Shown here: in pieces, positions 43,676 to 52,457 of the stretch
Numbering within the stretch: position 1 is the stretch's first letter
Layout of the letters: each line of letters opens with the position of its first letter
From: JADJPL01 sp964607915
GTDB lineage: Bacteria > Bacteroidota > Bacteroidia > Chitinophagales > Saprospiraceae
Direction: 5' to 3'
Assembly (NCBI GenBank): GCA_964607915.1
Contig: CAZSMU010000004.1
Location: 1 to 60,850, forward strand
DNA length: 60,850 nt
The notes under the pieces: generated by a model
Told to the model about the DNA's origin: nothing
Database searches by the model: none
What the model saw: the letters and a program-made list of their open reading frames with translations, nothing else
Position numbers and translations under genes: made by a program

Positions 43676-44245
43676 AAAATGCGCCGGGCCATTTTTGAGA
43701 GATAGGCAATTATGCATTCCTGCAAGATTTAATTTTCACACCTATCCCAATGAATAACAAGGGTTTAGTTGCCCGGCGCAAACCCAATTCCCCAATACCT
43801 GAGATATCGGGGTTGGGTACAGGAAATCATATCGTTCTGGGCGTTTCCGTTATTGCGCACAAATTAGGAGTGTATTTTGACATAAACCAGGACAAAATAC
43901 ATCAAACTGTTCTTTGGTTTTTAGAGGGTTTTTAGGTATATATTTATATCAATTCATTGGTTTACAAAATTTTAATTTTCATGATTGGTGATGATAGAGG
44001 TAATTTTGGATCCCTTATCTGGATAAAAAGTCAATTTTTCAATCTCCTGAGAATAGTCCGTTTCACCTCGATTTGTTCTGGTGCCGGCGCGTGTTTTTTT
44101 AGGTAAAAAAAATACAATTCATTATTTATCAGAATATTAAAAAATCAAATAGCGCAGTGATAGATTAGACATGTACGACAAAGGAGGATTGGTACCTGGT
44201 GCAATTGTCCTGTCTGCCCCTTACCTTTGGGACAAAAACTACCCC
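43676..44245. other. Gene-free region with a nested inverted repeat
   Basis: 570 bases between the RND permease and the adaptor gene. TGCGCCGGGC (43680-43689) and GCCCGGCGCA (43771-43780) are perfect inverted copies 81 bases apart, with GATAGG (43701-43706) / CCTATC (43741-43746) nested inside, so a folded 3' element is possible. From 43920 to 44170 the DNA is very AT-rich and should contain the promoter of the adaptor operon. No credible gene seen. Confidence 0.5.
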
Positions 44246-45313
44246 ATGGAAAAACTGAACCTGCTCGTTGCGGCCCTTCTATTTAGCATTTTATCGTGCC
44301 AGCCCCCGGAATCGGCGGAAAGCGGCCTTGAGCATTCCGCATCCGGCACGCCGCTCCCTGTGCCCATCATCGTCTCTACCGCCCCTGCCGTTTTTAAGCC
44401 GGTGGAGCGGCATATCCGCGGGAACGGGCGGATAGAAGCTGCTTACAATGAAGTGTTGTTGGCGGAGATTTCCGGCAGGGTCCTGTCCTGTACCGCGAAA
44501 AACGGGCGCAGGGTCAAGGCGGGTGAAACCCTGGCGCAAATAGACACTACTGCGTTTGCGCTGCGCCGTGCGCGTTTGGCCATCCAATATTCCAATGCCT
44601 ATCAAGTCTATGAAAGTCAATTACTTGGGTACGCCCAACTGCTGCAGGGCATGTCCGGGGCGGAGGCAGACGCCATCCGGCAGCGGCTGCGGGCAAGCAG
44701 CGGCCTGCTCGCCCTGGAAGTCGAGCAGCAGGAGCTTGAAAAAGACCTCGCTGCAGCGCAGGTCGCGGCCCAGGTCGACGGCGTGCTCGCCGATGTGCGC
44801 GTCTCTGCCGGGATGCACGTCCGGCCGGGGCAGGAGCTCTTGCGCATTTACAGTGCGGAGGAATTTTGGCTAGAGATGCCCGTTCTGGAATCGGATTTGG
44901 CGTGGGTCCGGCGCGGTCTGCCCGCCGATGTCTATCCCCTGGCCAGAGAAGGAGCCTCTTACAAAGCCATACTAAAAGACGTCAACCCTCTGGTCGGAGA
45001 AAATGGCATGGTGCGCATCCGCCTTGCCCTCCTCGAGCCGGCGGGGTTGATGCCGGGGATGTACGCTGGTGCCACCCTTCGCATCCCGGGTCCCCGGCGG
45101 GTTGTGGTGCCCAAAGAGGCCCTGGCACTGCGCAACGGCAGGGCCGTCGTGTTCACCCTTGTCCGGGGGCGCAGCCAGTGGAACTACGTCCGCACGGGCT
45201 ACGACAATGGCGCGGAGATAGAAATCCTGGAGGGCGTACGCCCGGGGGACGTGCTGATCACCTCCCACAACCTACAGTTATCCCATAACGCGCCGGTTCA
45301 GGCCAAACAATAG
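44246..45313 (+). CDS. RND pump periplasmic adaptor (membrane fusion) lipoprotein
   Basis: 355 aa from ATG at 44246; the frame opens at 44171, but only this start gives a proper lipoprotein signal with C18 (LFSILSCQPP). The biotinyl-lipoyl halves are VLLAEISGRVLSCTAKNGRRVKAGETLAQID and AQVDGVLADVRVSAGMHVRPGQELLRIY, separated by a short alpha-hairpin. Beta-barrel and membrane-proximal domains follow to residue 340. It bridges the RND permease and TolC across the periplasm. Six bases before the permease gene. Confidence 0.9.
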   Translation: MEKLNLLVAALLFSILSCQPPESAESGLEHSASGTPLPVPIIVSTAPAVFKPVERHIRGNGRIEAAYNEVLLAEISGRVLSCTAKNGRRVKAGETLAQIDTTAFALRRARLAIQYSNAYQVYESQLLGYAQLLQGMSGAEADAIRQRLRASSGLLALEVEQQELEKDLAAAQVAAQVDGVLADVRVSAGMHVRPGQELLRIYSAEEFWLEMPVLESDLAWVRRGLPADVYPLAREGASYKAILKDVNPLVGENGMVRIRLALLEPAGLMPGMYAGATLRIPGPRRVVVPKEALALRNGRAVVFTLVRGRSQWNYVRTGYDNGAEIEILEGVRPGDVLITSHNLQLSHNAPVQAKQ

Positions 45314-45319
45314 GGTTGT

Positions 45320-48300
45320 ATGCTCCGCTATCTCATCCTCCGTCCGATTGCCGTGCTCATGGGTTTTGGGGCCCTGATCCTTTTCGGCCTGTACGCATTA
45401 GGGCTATTGCCTATTTCCCTGCTCCCCGCGCTGGAAACGCCCCGCGTCCTGCTGCGGGCCCATTACCCGAACACAGCGGCCCGCAGCATGGAGCAGCAGG
45501 TCGGTGCGCCCCTGCGCGAGGCCCTGCTCAGCCTGAGCAACCTGGAAGAGCTGGAAAGCAAAACAGCCAACCATCTGAGTACCTGTGCGCTCCAGTTCCG
45601 GCACGGCACGCGCATGGACCTGGCCCTTCAGGAAATCAACGAACGGCTCGACCGCCTGGCCGTCCTTTTCCCTCGCGACATGGCCCGCCCGCAGGTAATC
45701 CCCGTCAACACCTCCGACATACCCCTGATTCGCTTGCAGATCGTTCCCCGCCGGGCGGCCGAATACGGGCAGGTATCCGAGTTGGTTGAAAAAACCATCA
45801 AACGACGCCTGGAGCAGATGCCCGGGATAGCCATGGCCGACCTGCACGGGGCGCGGCACCAATACGTGCAAATACGCATATACCCGGAGGTATTGCAAGC
45901 CCTGGGCATACCCGAAGGGCATATCTCCCGGGCAATCCGGGGTGCGCACGGCGAGATTGGCAGCCATATCCTCCGGGAGGGCCCGCACCAGTATTTTTTG
46001 CGCATTGGCAGTGCGATCCAGGGGGCCGAGGCGCTCTCCCAACTTCCCATCCCCACTTCAGCAGGCACGTCTGTGGCCCTTGGCAGGTTGGCGAGGGTGC
46101 AACCGGCCAATCTGGAACCCGGCGGCCATCATTTGTTCAACGGACGGGAAGGCTTGGTGCTGACCATTTACCCACAGGCCCAGGCACAAGCCAACGACCT
46201 GGCCGAGGCGCTGCGCGACCAAGCTGCCTCCTTTGCGCGGGAGTATCCGCAGGCGCGGTTTCAGTTTACGCAGGACCAGACTTTTCTGTTAGAGGCGGGC
46301 ATAGGGAACCTCGCGCAGTCGCTGGTTCTTGGCGGCCTGCTCGCGGCAGGGGTGCTCTTCCTTTTCCAGGGCCACTACGCTGCACCCGTGCTGATGGGGC
46401 TCAGCATACCCGTATCCCTGCTCCTCACCTTTGTGCTCTTTTACGCCCTGGGCATATCGCTGAACATACTTTCCATGTCCGGCCTGGCGCTTGGGCTTGG
46501 CATGTTGATAGACAACGCCATAGTCGTCCTCGACCATATCTCCCGACTGCGGCGCGGCGGGGCTGGTGCCACGGAAAGCTGTGCCGCAGGAGTCCGGGAG
46601 GTGGCTGCCCCTGTTTTGAGCCAGGTATTGACGACGGTGGCCGTCTATGCGCCCCTCGTACTCATCAGCGGACTTGCCGGAGCGCTGATCGGCGATCAGG
46701 CCCTTGCGCTGACGCTGTCCCTGTGCGCCTCTCTGGCCATTGCTTTTTTATTCGCCCCCACCCTCTACCACCTCCTCGTGCCAGAATCGGCCGAAATACG
46801 GCCCGACACCCGCTTTTACCTCTTGATATCGCAGCTCCACCAGCGATGGATGGAATGGGCTTTCGCACACAAACCGATAATGGCAGGCATCTGTGCCCTG
46901 GTCGCCGCGAGCAGTATCCCTATGGCCCTGAGGCTGCCGCTCAGCACCCTGCCCGATCTGGAAAAGCAGGAGACCCTACTCCGCATAGACTGGAACGAGC
47001 CCATTGACGCCGCAGAGAACCTCGTCCGGGTCAAGCGGCTCGATGCCTTTCTGGCGGCTTCCGGTGTACACTTGCGCGAAGCCGACGCGGGTATCCCCCA
47101 GTTTCTGCTCGCGAAAGAGGACTACAGCAGCACACAAGCCCGGGTGTATTACCAGTGCGCCGACGAAGCCCAAAAAGAGCAGGCCGATCAACGCGCTGCT
47201 GCCTGGCTGCGGGCATCGTATCCCGGAGCAAGCTTCGAGGTACAAGATGCGCCCAATGCGTTCACGCAGTTATTTGTGGAGGGCGCACCCTATTTAGAAG
47301 CGAGATTTCGGGCGCCGAACGGTATCTATGACCCGGCCTACAGCGACGATATGGAGGCGTTGCTGCGAAAAATCCCGCCCGGTGGATGGCAAAAAGGAGA
47401 AGGCCTACAGCAAGAGCCCATACTGGAACTCGCTCCCGACCCCGAGGCTATGAGCAGGTACGGCATTCCATGGCCTGCTTTGCACGAGCGGATAGATGCC
47501 CTGTTCGGCACAAGCCCCATTGCCGAGATCAAGCATTTGGGAGCGCTGCGCCCATTGCACTTCGCCCGGGACCGCCTCCCTGTCGAAGAGCAGTTAGAAG
47601 CCGCCATTGAAGGGGAAAACGGGGTTTACCCCTTGAAAAAAGTCCTGCGGGCCACAGCTGCCCACACCTTTAGATACATCACTGCCGACAAGAACGGCCC
47701 TTTCCAGTCGCTGCGGTTTGAGGGGGATGCAAGGGCGGCCGGAGCATGGGCTGCGCAACTCGGGGAGTGGGCGGGCAGGCATGGGTTTTCCGTCACTTTT
47801 AGCGGGCGGCACTACGACCATACGGCCCACAGCAAGCAGCTCCTGTGGGTTTTTATGCTATCCCTGGCCCTGCTGTATGTCATACTTGCCATGCAGTTTG
47901 AGAATCTGGTACATCCGCTCATCGTGCTATCTACCCTGCCCATGGGTATCTTCGGATCGGTCTTGTTCCTGTACCTCGATGGAGCCTCCATGGATATCCT
48001 GGCTGGCATCGGCTTTGTGGTCGTGCTGGGTATCATCACCGACGACCCCATCCTGAAGGTACACACCATGAACCGTTTGCGCCGGGTGTACAGCGCGGAG
48101 GGGTTTTCTCCCCGGGAAAGTCTGGAACGAGCGGTGCGCGAGGCCGGGGCAATCTGTCTGAAGCCCGTGCTCATGACCTCTCTGACCACCATCCTGGCCC
48201 TTTTGCCCACGCTGTATTTAAAAGGCATTGGCACAGAACTGCAGCGCACCATGACCCTCGTCATTGCGGGAGGTTTGAGTGTTGGCACTTTTTTCACCCT

Positions 48301-48355
48301 GGTTTTTGTGCCCCTGGTATATGAATACATTGAAAAAAACAAGATGCGCGCATGA
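45320..48355 (+). CDS. RND efflux permease (HAE/AcrB-type)
   Basis: 1011 aa, a complete permease. TM1 is at 8-30 and TM2-TM6 at about 330-490. TM4 contains GLALGLGMLIDNAIVVLDHISR with the proton-relay Asp; the second half mirrors this with GFVVVLGIITDDPILKVHTMNR. Porter domains lie between (LIRLQIVPRRAAEYGQVSE and others). Driven by the proton gradient, it exports small molecules through the adaptor and TolC. The Asp-Asp usual in TM4 is ID-N here, as in many HAE members. Its stop overlaps the TolC start (ATGA). Confidence 0.93.
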   Translation: MLRYLILRPIAVLMGFGALILFGLYALGLLPISLLPALETPRVLLRAHYPNTAARSMEQQVGAPLREALLSLSNLEELESKTANHLSTCALQFRHGTRMDLALQEINERLDRLAVLFPRDMARPQVIPVNTSDIPLIRLQIVPRRAAEYGQVSELVEKTIKRRLEQMPGIAMADLHGARHQYVQIRIYPEVLQALGIPEGHISRAIRGAHGEIGSHILREGPHQYFLRIGSAIQGAEALSQLPIPTSAGTSVALGRLARVQPANLEPGGHHLFNGREGLVLTIYPQAQAQANDLAEALRDQAASFAREYPQARFQFTQDQTFLLEAGIGNLAQSLVLGGLLAAGVLFLFQGHYAAPVLMGLSIPVSLLLTFVLFYALGISLNILSMSGLALGLGMLIDNAIVVLDHISRLRRGGAGATESCAAGVREVAAPVLSQVLTTVAVYAPLVLISGLAGALIGDQALALTLSLCASLAIAFLFAPTLYHLLVPESAEIRPDTRFYLLISQLHQRWMEWAFAHKPIMAGICALVAASSIPMALRLPLSTLPDLEKQETLLRIDWNEPIDAAENLVRVKRLDAFLAASGVHLREADAGIPQFLLAKEDYSSTQARVYYQCADEAQKEQADQRAAAWLRASYPGASFEVQDAPNAFTQLFVEGAPYLEARFRAPNGIYDPAYSDDMEALLRKIPPGGWQKGEGLQQEPILELAPDPEAMSRYGIPWPALHERIDALFGTSPIAEIKHLGALRPLHFARDRLPVEEQLEAAIEGENGVYPLKKVLRATAAHTFRYITADKNGPFQSLRFEGDARAAGAWAAQLGEWAGRHGFSVTFSGRHYDHTAHSKQLLWVFMLSLALLYVILAMQFENLVHPLIVLSTLPMGIFGSVLFLYLDGASMDILAGIGFVVVLGIITDDPILKVHTMNRLRRVYSAEGFSPRESLERAVREAGAICLKPVLMTSLTTILALLPTLYLKGIGTELQRTMTLVIAGGLSVGTFFTLVFVPLVYEYIEKNKMRA

Positions 48356-49755
48356 AAAAGACCCTGTTCTACCCTTTTGCCCTCCTATTTTTACCCCCTG
48401 CTTACGGGCAGTCGGTGCTCAGCCTGGAATCTGCAGTTTCCCTGGCCTGTACGGTATCCCCTGCTGCCCGGCTTGCGGACAACCTGCGCTTGAACAAGAT
48501 GCACCGATACGCTATGTTCGAAGCCGACCTCAAGCCCCGCTTGACGTTGCAGGCCGGGCTTCCCACCTATAGCCGCGACTACTTTGAGGTACGGCAGCCC
48601 GACGGCGGGATTTTGTTCCTGCCGCGTGCCCAGAATACGGCCCAGGTGGGGTTCAGCCTTTTGCAGGTGTTGCCGCGCACCGGAGGCATACTTTCCGTGA
48701 ACAGCAGCATCACGCGCTTTGACGATTTTGCCCGGCGCGGCACTTCTTACACCGGGTCGCCGTTCAACCTCACACTGGAGCAGCCTTTGTTCGCATTCAA
48801 TCCCTACAGATGGAGCCAAAAAATAGAGCCTTTGAAATACGAAGAAGCCAAAAAGGCCTTTGAATCCGACTTGAGGGACATTGCACGGGCGACGGCAACG
48901 CTTTATTTCGACGTGTTGGAGGCCCTGGAGCGGCTGCGCATGGCTACCGGGGCAGAGGCCAGTATCCACCTTTTGTGGGAAACCGAGCGCGCCCGTATCC
49001 CGCTCGGGACGACCAATAGGGAGAAGCTCCTTCAAATCGAGCTCCAGGAGCTCCGGGCTGTCCAGTCCCGCCAGGAAGCAGAGGTGGATGCACAAAACGC
49101 GCGGGTGGCACTTTTTTCCTATCTGGGGATACCGGATGTAGAGAGTACCGAGGTTTTGCTCCCCGAGGCAATACCGGAGCAGGTCACAGATGTAGCGACC
49201 GCCCTGCAGCACGCCCTTGACAACCGGGCGGAATACCCTGCTTTCCGACGCAGGCAGTTAGAGGCTGCGCGCGACACAGAGCAGGCGAGGCGCGGACGCA
49301 GCGCGGTACAGCTCGTCGTTTCGCTGGGCTGGAACGGTGCTGGGGCACGGCCTGCTGATTTGTTTAGCCCCCTGGCAGACCAGCAGCGCATCAGCGTCGG
49401 GATGGGAGTCCCCTTGCTCGATTGGGGGCGGCAGAAAGCGCAGGTCGGCATTGCGGACGCCAACGAAAAAGTGGTGGCTTACACCGTGGAACAAGAGAGG
49501 CGCAACATAGAAACCCGCCTTTACCATCAGGTGAAGACGCAGGAGCTGTTAAGGGCCAACACCGGATATGCCCGGCGGGCCAGCAGTATCGCCGACGAGC
49601 GCTTCCAACTCGCCATGGAGCAGTACCGGTCCGGAGAGCTGGCGCTCTCCGACATTGCCCGTGTATTGGAGGAGAAAGACCTCTTCCGCCGCACCTACGT
49701 CCATGCACTGCGCCGATTCTGGGAGGGGTATTATGCGCTTCTTCGCGAACCTTAA
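48352..49755 (+). CDS. TolC-family outer-membrane efflux protein
   Basis: 467 aa. Signal peptide 1-19 (PPAYGQ). Two repeats of the OEP fold: LSLESAVSLACTVSPAARLADNLRLNK at the start of the first and PAFRRRQLEAARDTEQARRGR at the second; the C-terminal helix has ERFQLAMEQYRSGELALSDIARVLEEKDL. It forms the outer-membrane channel for the pump encoded immediately upstream, whose gene it overlaps by four bases. Last certain gene of the operon; a small HTH ORF follows after 12 bases. Confidence 0.92.
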   Translation: MKKTLFYPFALLFLPPAYGQSVLSLESAVSLACTVSPAARLADNLRLNKMHRYAMFEADLKPRLTLQAGLPTYSRDYFEVRQPDGGILFLPRAQNTAQVGFSLLQVLPRTGGILSVNSSITRFDDFARRGTSYTGSPFNLTLEQPLFAFNPYRWSQKIEPLKYEEAKKAFESDLRDIARATATLYFDVLEALERLRMATGAEASIHLLWETERARIPLGTTNREKLLQIELQELRAVQSRQEAEVDAQNARVALFSYLGIPDVESTEVLLPEAIPEQVTDVATALQHALDNRAEYPAFRRRQLEAARDTEQARRGRSAVQLVVSLGWNGAGARPADLFSPLADQQRISVGMGVPLLDWGRQKAQVGIADANEKVVAYTVEQERRNIETRLYHQVKTQELLRANTGYARRASSIADERFQLAMEQYRSGELALSDIARVLEEKDLFRRTYVHALRRFWEGYYALLREP

Positions 49756-49767
49756 AATACGATATCC

Positions 49768-49983
49768 TTGTTTCCACGCACCAAAACCGAACTTGCGGCC
49801 TGGCTAGGCGTAAGCCTGAGCACGGTCAAGCGTTGGCTGAAAGCCAGAGGCCTGCATGTGCCCCGCGGCATTATCCCCCCTTCTGCCATGCGGGATATCA
49901 TCCGCGAACTGGGGTATGATTGTCCCGAGTCGGACGCCAGGCCCCACGACAGCCGGGACCGCTCTCCGTATAAGCCCAAATGA
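49768..49983 (+). CDS. Small helix-turn-helix protein (TTG start)
   Basis: 71 aa starting at TTG; no ATG or GTG is available between the TolC stop and the HTH. TKTELAAWLGVSLSTVKRWLKARGL is a good helix-turn-helix, followed by a second helical part (PSAMRDIIRELGY) and a polar tail. It is in the same frame as the TolC gene, 12 bases after its stop. It could be a small DNA-binding regulator of the pump or of the exported-peptide locus downstream. The protein-like HTH argues that it is real; the rare start lowers confidence. Confidence 0.55.
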   Translation: MFPRTKTELAAWLGVSLSTVKRWLKARGLHVPRGIIPPSAMRDIIRELGYDCPESDARPHDSRDRSPYKPK

Positions 49984-50000
49984 ACCGAAGGGGTCTCCTT

Positions 50001-50018
50001 TGGGCCGTTATCGGCCCA
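50001..50018 (+). terminator. Stem-loop between the efflux operon and the exported-peptide locus
   Basis: Perfect 7-bp stem TGGGCCG/CGGCCCA with loop TTAT, 17 bases after the HTH stop. There is no T-run, so it may be a terminator of another type or a processing hairpin. Confidence 0.4.
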
Positions 50019-50038
50019 ACGCGATGAGCTGGGGCACC

Positions 50039-50046
50039 TATCTTTG
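50039..50046 (+). promoter_or_regulatory. Putative -7 box (TATCTTTG) of the exported-peptide locus
   Basis: TATCTTTG matches TAnnTTTG. The peptide start at 50122 lies 75 bases downstream. No TTTG is found at the usual -33 spacing. Confidence 0.45.
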
Positions 50047-50121
50047 CTGTACAGACTGGCCAGTTTGCGGCGCAACCCGAAAAGCCGGAAAAGAGTAGGG
50101 GCAATCATCAAAACCTCATGT

Positions 50122-50367
50122 ATGATGAAGTATCTAAAAAGAGCGAGCGCACTTTTGCTCGCCATGGCATTCTGCTGGGCCGGGCAGGCGAAAAATTTCG
50201 GATGGGCCCAGGAGGAGGTGTATAGCCCCTGTACTGTCCAGGGATACTCACCGGAATGGCAAACCACTATTTCGATGGGGGTACGCAGTTCCTGCCGGTC
50301 TCAGCCCTGGTCATTCTGCTGGGCCAAGCCCTGCACGATGATCAACAACACAATGGACTTTATGTGA
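50122..50367 (+). CDS. Small exported Cys-containing peptide
   Basis: 81 aa from the first of two ATGs (MMKYLKRASALLLAMAF). Signal peptide about 1-23 (cut near GQA-KN). The mature ~58 residues hold four Cys (C37, C58, C66, C71) and several Trp, ending INNTMDFM. No database family is recognised with certainty. Position and size recall the NVEALA-type exported peptides of Bacteroidota, which likewise have a basic N-terminus, a signal and Cys residues and are encoded beside 6-bladed beta-propeller lipoproteins; the NVEALA motif itself is absent. Two bases after its stop begins a palindromic repeat (copy F). Confidence 0.6.
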   Translation: MMKYLKRASALLLAMAFCWAGQAKNFGWAQEEVYSPCTVQGYSPEWQTTISMGVRSSCRSQPWSFCWAKPCTMINNTMDFM

Positions 50368-50369
50368 AC

Positions 50370-50537
50370 AGACCTGTGGCGAGGGGNNNNNNNNNNNNNN
50401 NNNNNNNNNNNNNNNNNNNNNNNNNNNNNNNNNNNNNNNNNNNNNNNNNNNNNNNNNNNNNNNNNNNNNNNNNNNNNNNNNNNNNNAAGGGTCAAAAAAT
50501 CCTTTTTCCCGCTCGCCAACCCCTCGCGACACATCTG
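50370..50537 (+). repeat. Dispersed palindromic repeat, copy F (split by an assembly gap)
   Basis: Left end AGACCTGTGGCGAGGGG (50370-50386), then 100 Ns, then GGGTCAAAAAATCCTTTTTCCC and the right end CCCTCGCGACACATCT (50521-50536). The ends belong to the CCTGTGG variant shared with copy A. The element starts two bases after the peptide stop codon and fills most of the space before the beta-propeller gene. Confidence 0.7.
50387..50486. other. Assembly gap (100 N) inside a palindromic repeat
   Basis: Exactly 100 Ns. The flanks are the two halves of a family repeat, so assembly probably failed in the hairpin or because the repeat is multi-copy. Other copies predict roughly 20-110 missing bases. 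Confidence 0.9.
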
Positions 50538-50560
50538 TCAATTCTTTACCTTAGGCAATT

Positions 50561-51829
50561 ATGAAAAAACAATATTTTGTATTTATATTTTTTATCGGTT
50601 TTTTATTTTCCTGTAAAACGGAAAAAAAACCGATCTACCGTTCCCAACTGGAGCAAAAGGCAGCGGGGACGCTGTTTGAATATGGGCAAAAGCCCGAGCT
50701 GAGCCTTGATTTATCGAGGGTACGCCCCTTGCCCGTACTGGAACTCAGCAAGCTCTTGCGAGATATCGAGTGGGTAGCTCTGGACGCCGAGCCCCCCATC
50801 GGCGAAATCGAGAAGGTGATTCCCCTTGACGGGGACCGCCTGCTCATCTTCGATTACAAGGTCAACAACGCCGCATACCTGTTCGAGCGCTCCGGGCGAT
50901 TTGTGACCCAAATCGGGAACCTCGGCGAAGGGCCCCAGGAATACCGCCGCATCGCCGACGTGCAGTACAACCCCCATTCGCATACGGTGGACATCTGGGA
51001 CGACATGGGCCAGAAAATGATGCAATTTTCTCCGGACGGCCGGTTCATACAGGAAAAACAACTCGACGTATTCGCTACCCACTTTGCCCCGCTCGGCGAC
51101 GGGCGCTATCTCTTCTACAAAGGGGCCAGCCTGGCCGACCCCGAACTGGACACCCGGTTCATCACCGTGGATATAGACCGCCAGCGGGTGCTCAGCAAGG
51201 ACTTTCCCATCCTGCCCGGCCAAGACGCCCTGCACGTGGAGCCGAACGCCATCCTGCGCTACAACCGCTTTGGAAAAGGGTATTTTTTCAACGATAACCA
51301 CTTCAACACGGTTTACGCGTTTACACCCTCCCGCATCAAACAGCGCCTCTACGTAGATTTTGGGAAAAAAGCCATCCCCGAAACCGATATCCAATTCAAA
51401 AAACTGGATGTCCGGGGCTATTTCCAGCTCCTCACCCGGCCGGGGACGTACAGTTCCGTCCGATGCCCCATCGAAACGGAAGGGAGCATTGTATTTCAGT
51501 TTTTAAACGGCAAACAGTTCCTGACATGCCTCTATGACAAGGAGAAAAAGCGGGCGCTCATCGTAGAGCGCTTTCAGGACGACCTTTTCGGAAATGCACT
51601 GGGCTTCATACCGCTCGACACCGACCGCGATGGCCGCTACATCCTGTCGCTCGACCCGGCGCTCATACGGGAGGTACTGCACCAGAAAGCCCTGCAAGGC
51701 GGCAGCTCTATGGAGACCCTGCTCGAAGACCTGCGGAAATCCGCCCCCGCCGCGTATCAAATCCTAAAAAATACCCCGGAGGCCCCTAATCCAATCCTTG
51801 TTTTTGCCCATTTAAACCTGCCGTTATGA
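50561..51829 (+). CDS. 6-bladed beta-propeller lipoprotein
   Basis: 422 aa. Lipobox C18 (FLFSCKTE). The mature part has beta-propeller blades of the DUF5128/BF3164 type: LLIFDYKVNNAAYLFERSGRFV, QIGNLGEGPQEYRRIADV (a hallmark of this family), TVDIWDDMGQKMMQFSPDGRF. A helical tail ends with NPILVFAHLNLPL. These lipoproteins occur near small exported peptides in Bacteroidota and are thought to act at the cell surface. Its stop overlaps the start of the CxxC lipoprotein gene (ATGA), so the two form an operon. Confidence 0.87.
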   Translation: MKKQYFVFIFFIGFLFSCKTEKKPIYRSQLEQKAAGTLFEYGQKPELSLDLSRVRPLPVLELSKLLRDIEWVALDAEPPIGEIEKVIPLDGDRLLIFDYKVNNAAYLFERSGRFVTQIGNLGEGPQEYRRIADVQYNPHSHTVDIWDDMGQKMMQFSPDGRFIQEKQLDVFATHFAPLGDGRYLFYKGASLADPELDTRFITVDIDRQRVLSKDFPILPGQDALHVEPNAILRYNRFGKGYFFNDNHFNTVYAFTPSRIKQRLYVDFGKKAIPETDIQFKKLDVRGYFQLLTRPGTYSSVRCPIETEGSIVFQFLNGKQFLTCLYDKEKKRALIVERFQDDLFGNALGFIPLDTDRDGRYILSLDPALIREVLHQKALQGGSSMETLLEDLRKSAPAAYQILKNTPEAPNPILVFAHLNLPL

Positions 51830-52419
51830 GCCGGATTGCGCTTTTGTTCGGCTTTCTCTTTGCCGCTTTGTTGACCGATGGATGCGACAGGCCACCGACC
51901 GATGACTGCTCCCTTTTCCTGGAAGAGCACCTCAAGCGGTTTTCGGACAAACAGGTGCAGGTTCTTCAGCAGGAGATGGCGCTGCAATCCCAAAAGCTAC
52001 CCCCTTCCACGCTTGCCTTCGACGTGCGTGGAAGGGCCTTCCCCCTGGACAGCCTGTTCGCCCAGCCGACATTGGTGTTCCGCTACCCCGACCTGAGCTG
52101 TAATGCCTGCAACGAATCCCTCCTGAACGAGCTGAAAACTTTTTACGCTGCACACCCCGAATGCCCACTACTCGTGCTGGCCAGTTACCACAACCTGGCC
52201 ACCCTCAACGGCTTCCGGCGCACCCATACCCTTGGGATGCCCCTTTTTACCCTCCCTGCAAAGGATTGCCGGGAGGCCCTGGATATGGGCTTGCCCCCTT
52301 ATTTCTTTATCAGCGGGCCGGATTTGCGACTTCGCCTACCGCACGTTGCCCAAAAGGAATTAGAGGGGGAGGCCGCTGCCTACCTCAGGCTCGCCTACGG
52401 GTTTTTAAAGGAATCATAG
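51826..52419 (+). CDS. Thioredoxin-like CxxC lipoprotein
   Basis: 197 aa. Lipobox C20 (LLTDGCDRP). The mature part resembles a degenerate thioredoxin/redoxin fold: PTLVFRYPDLSCNACNESLLNEL with C92-N-A-C95, CPLLVLASYHNLATLNGF, and a Pro-containing LGMPLFTLPAKD and PPYFFISGPD. It is co-encoded with the beta-propeller protein (4-base overlap). A periplasmic thiol reductant or isomerase acting on the four-Cys peptide encoded just upstream is a reasonable inference. The catalytic motif CNAC is unusual compared with CPxC. Confidence 0.75.
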   Translation: MSRIALLFGFLFAALLTDGCDRPPTDDCSLFLEEHLKRFSDKQVQVLQQEMALQSQKLPPSTLAFDVRGRAFPLDSLFAQPTLVFRYPDLSCNACNESLLNELKTFYAAHPECPLLVLASYHNLATLNGFRRTHTLGMPLFTLPAKDCREALDMGLPPYFFISGPDLRLRLPHVAQKELEGEAAAYLRLAYGFLKES

Positions 52420-52457
52420 GCTTGGCCTGTAGGAGGGAAAGGGCTTTTCAGATCTCT

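Noticed and set aside
43750..43935. 61-codon ORF in the space between the RND permease and adaptor
   Set aside because: No signal or domain, starts inside the inverted repeat, and has no plausible promoter or neighbours; likely chance.
50256..50386. Frameshifted alternative C-terminus for the exported peptide
   Set aside because: The alternative frame has no Cys pattern and runs into the repeat and gap; the uninterrupted 81-aa frame is the simpler reading.
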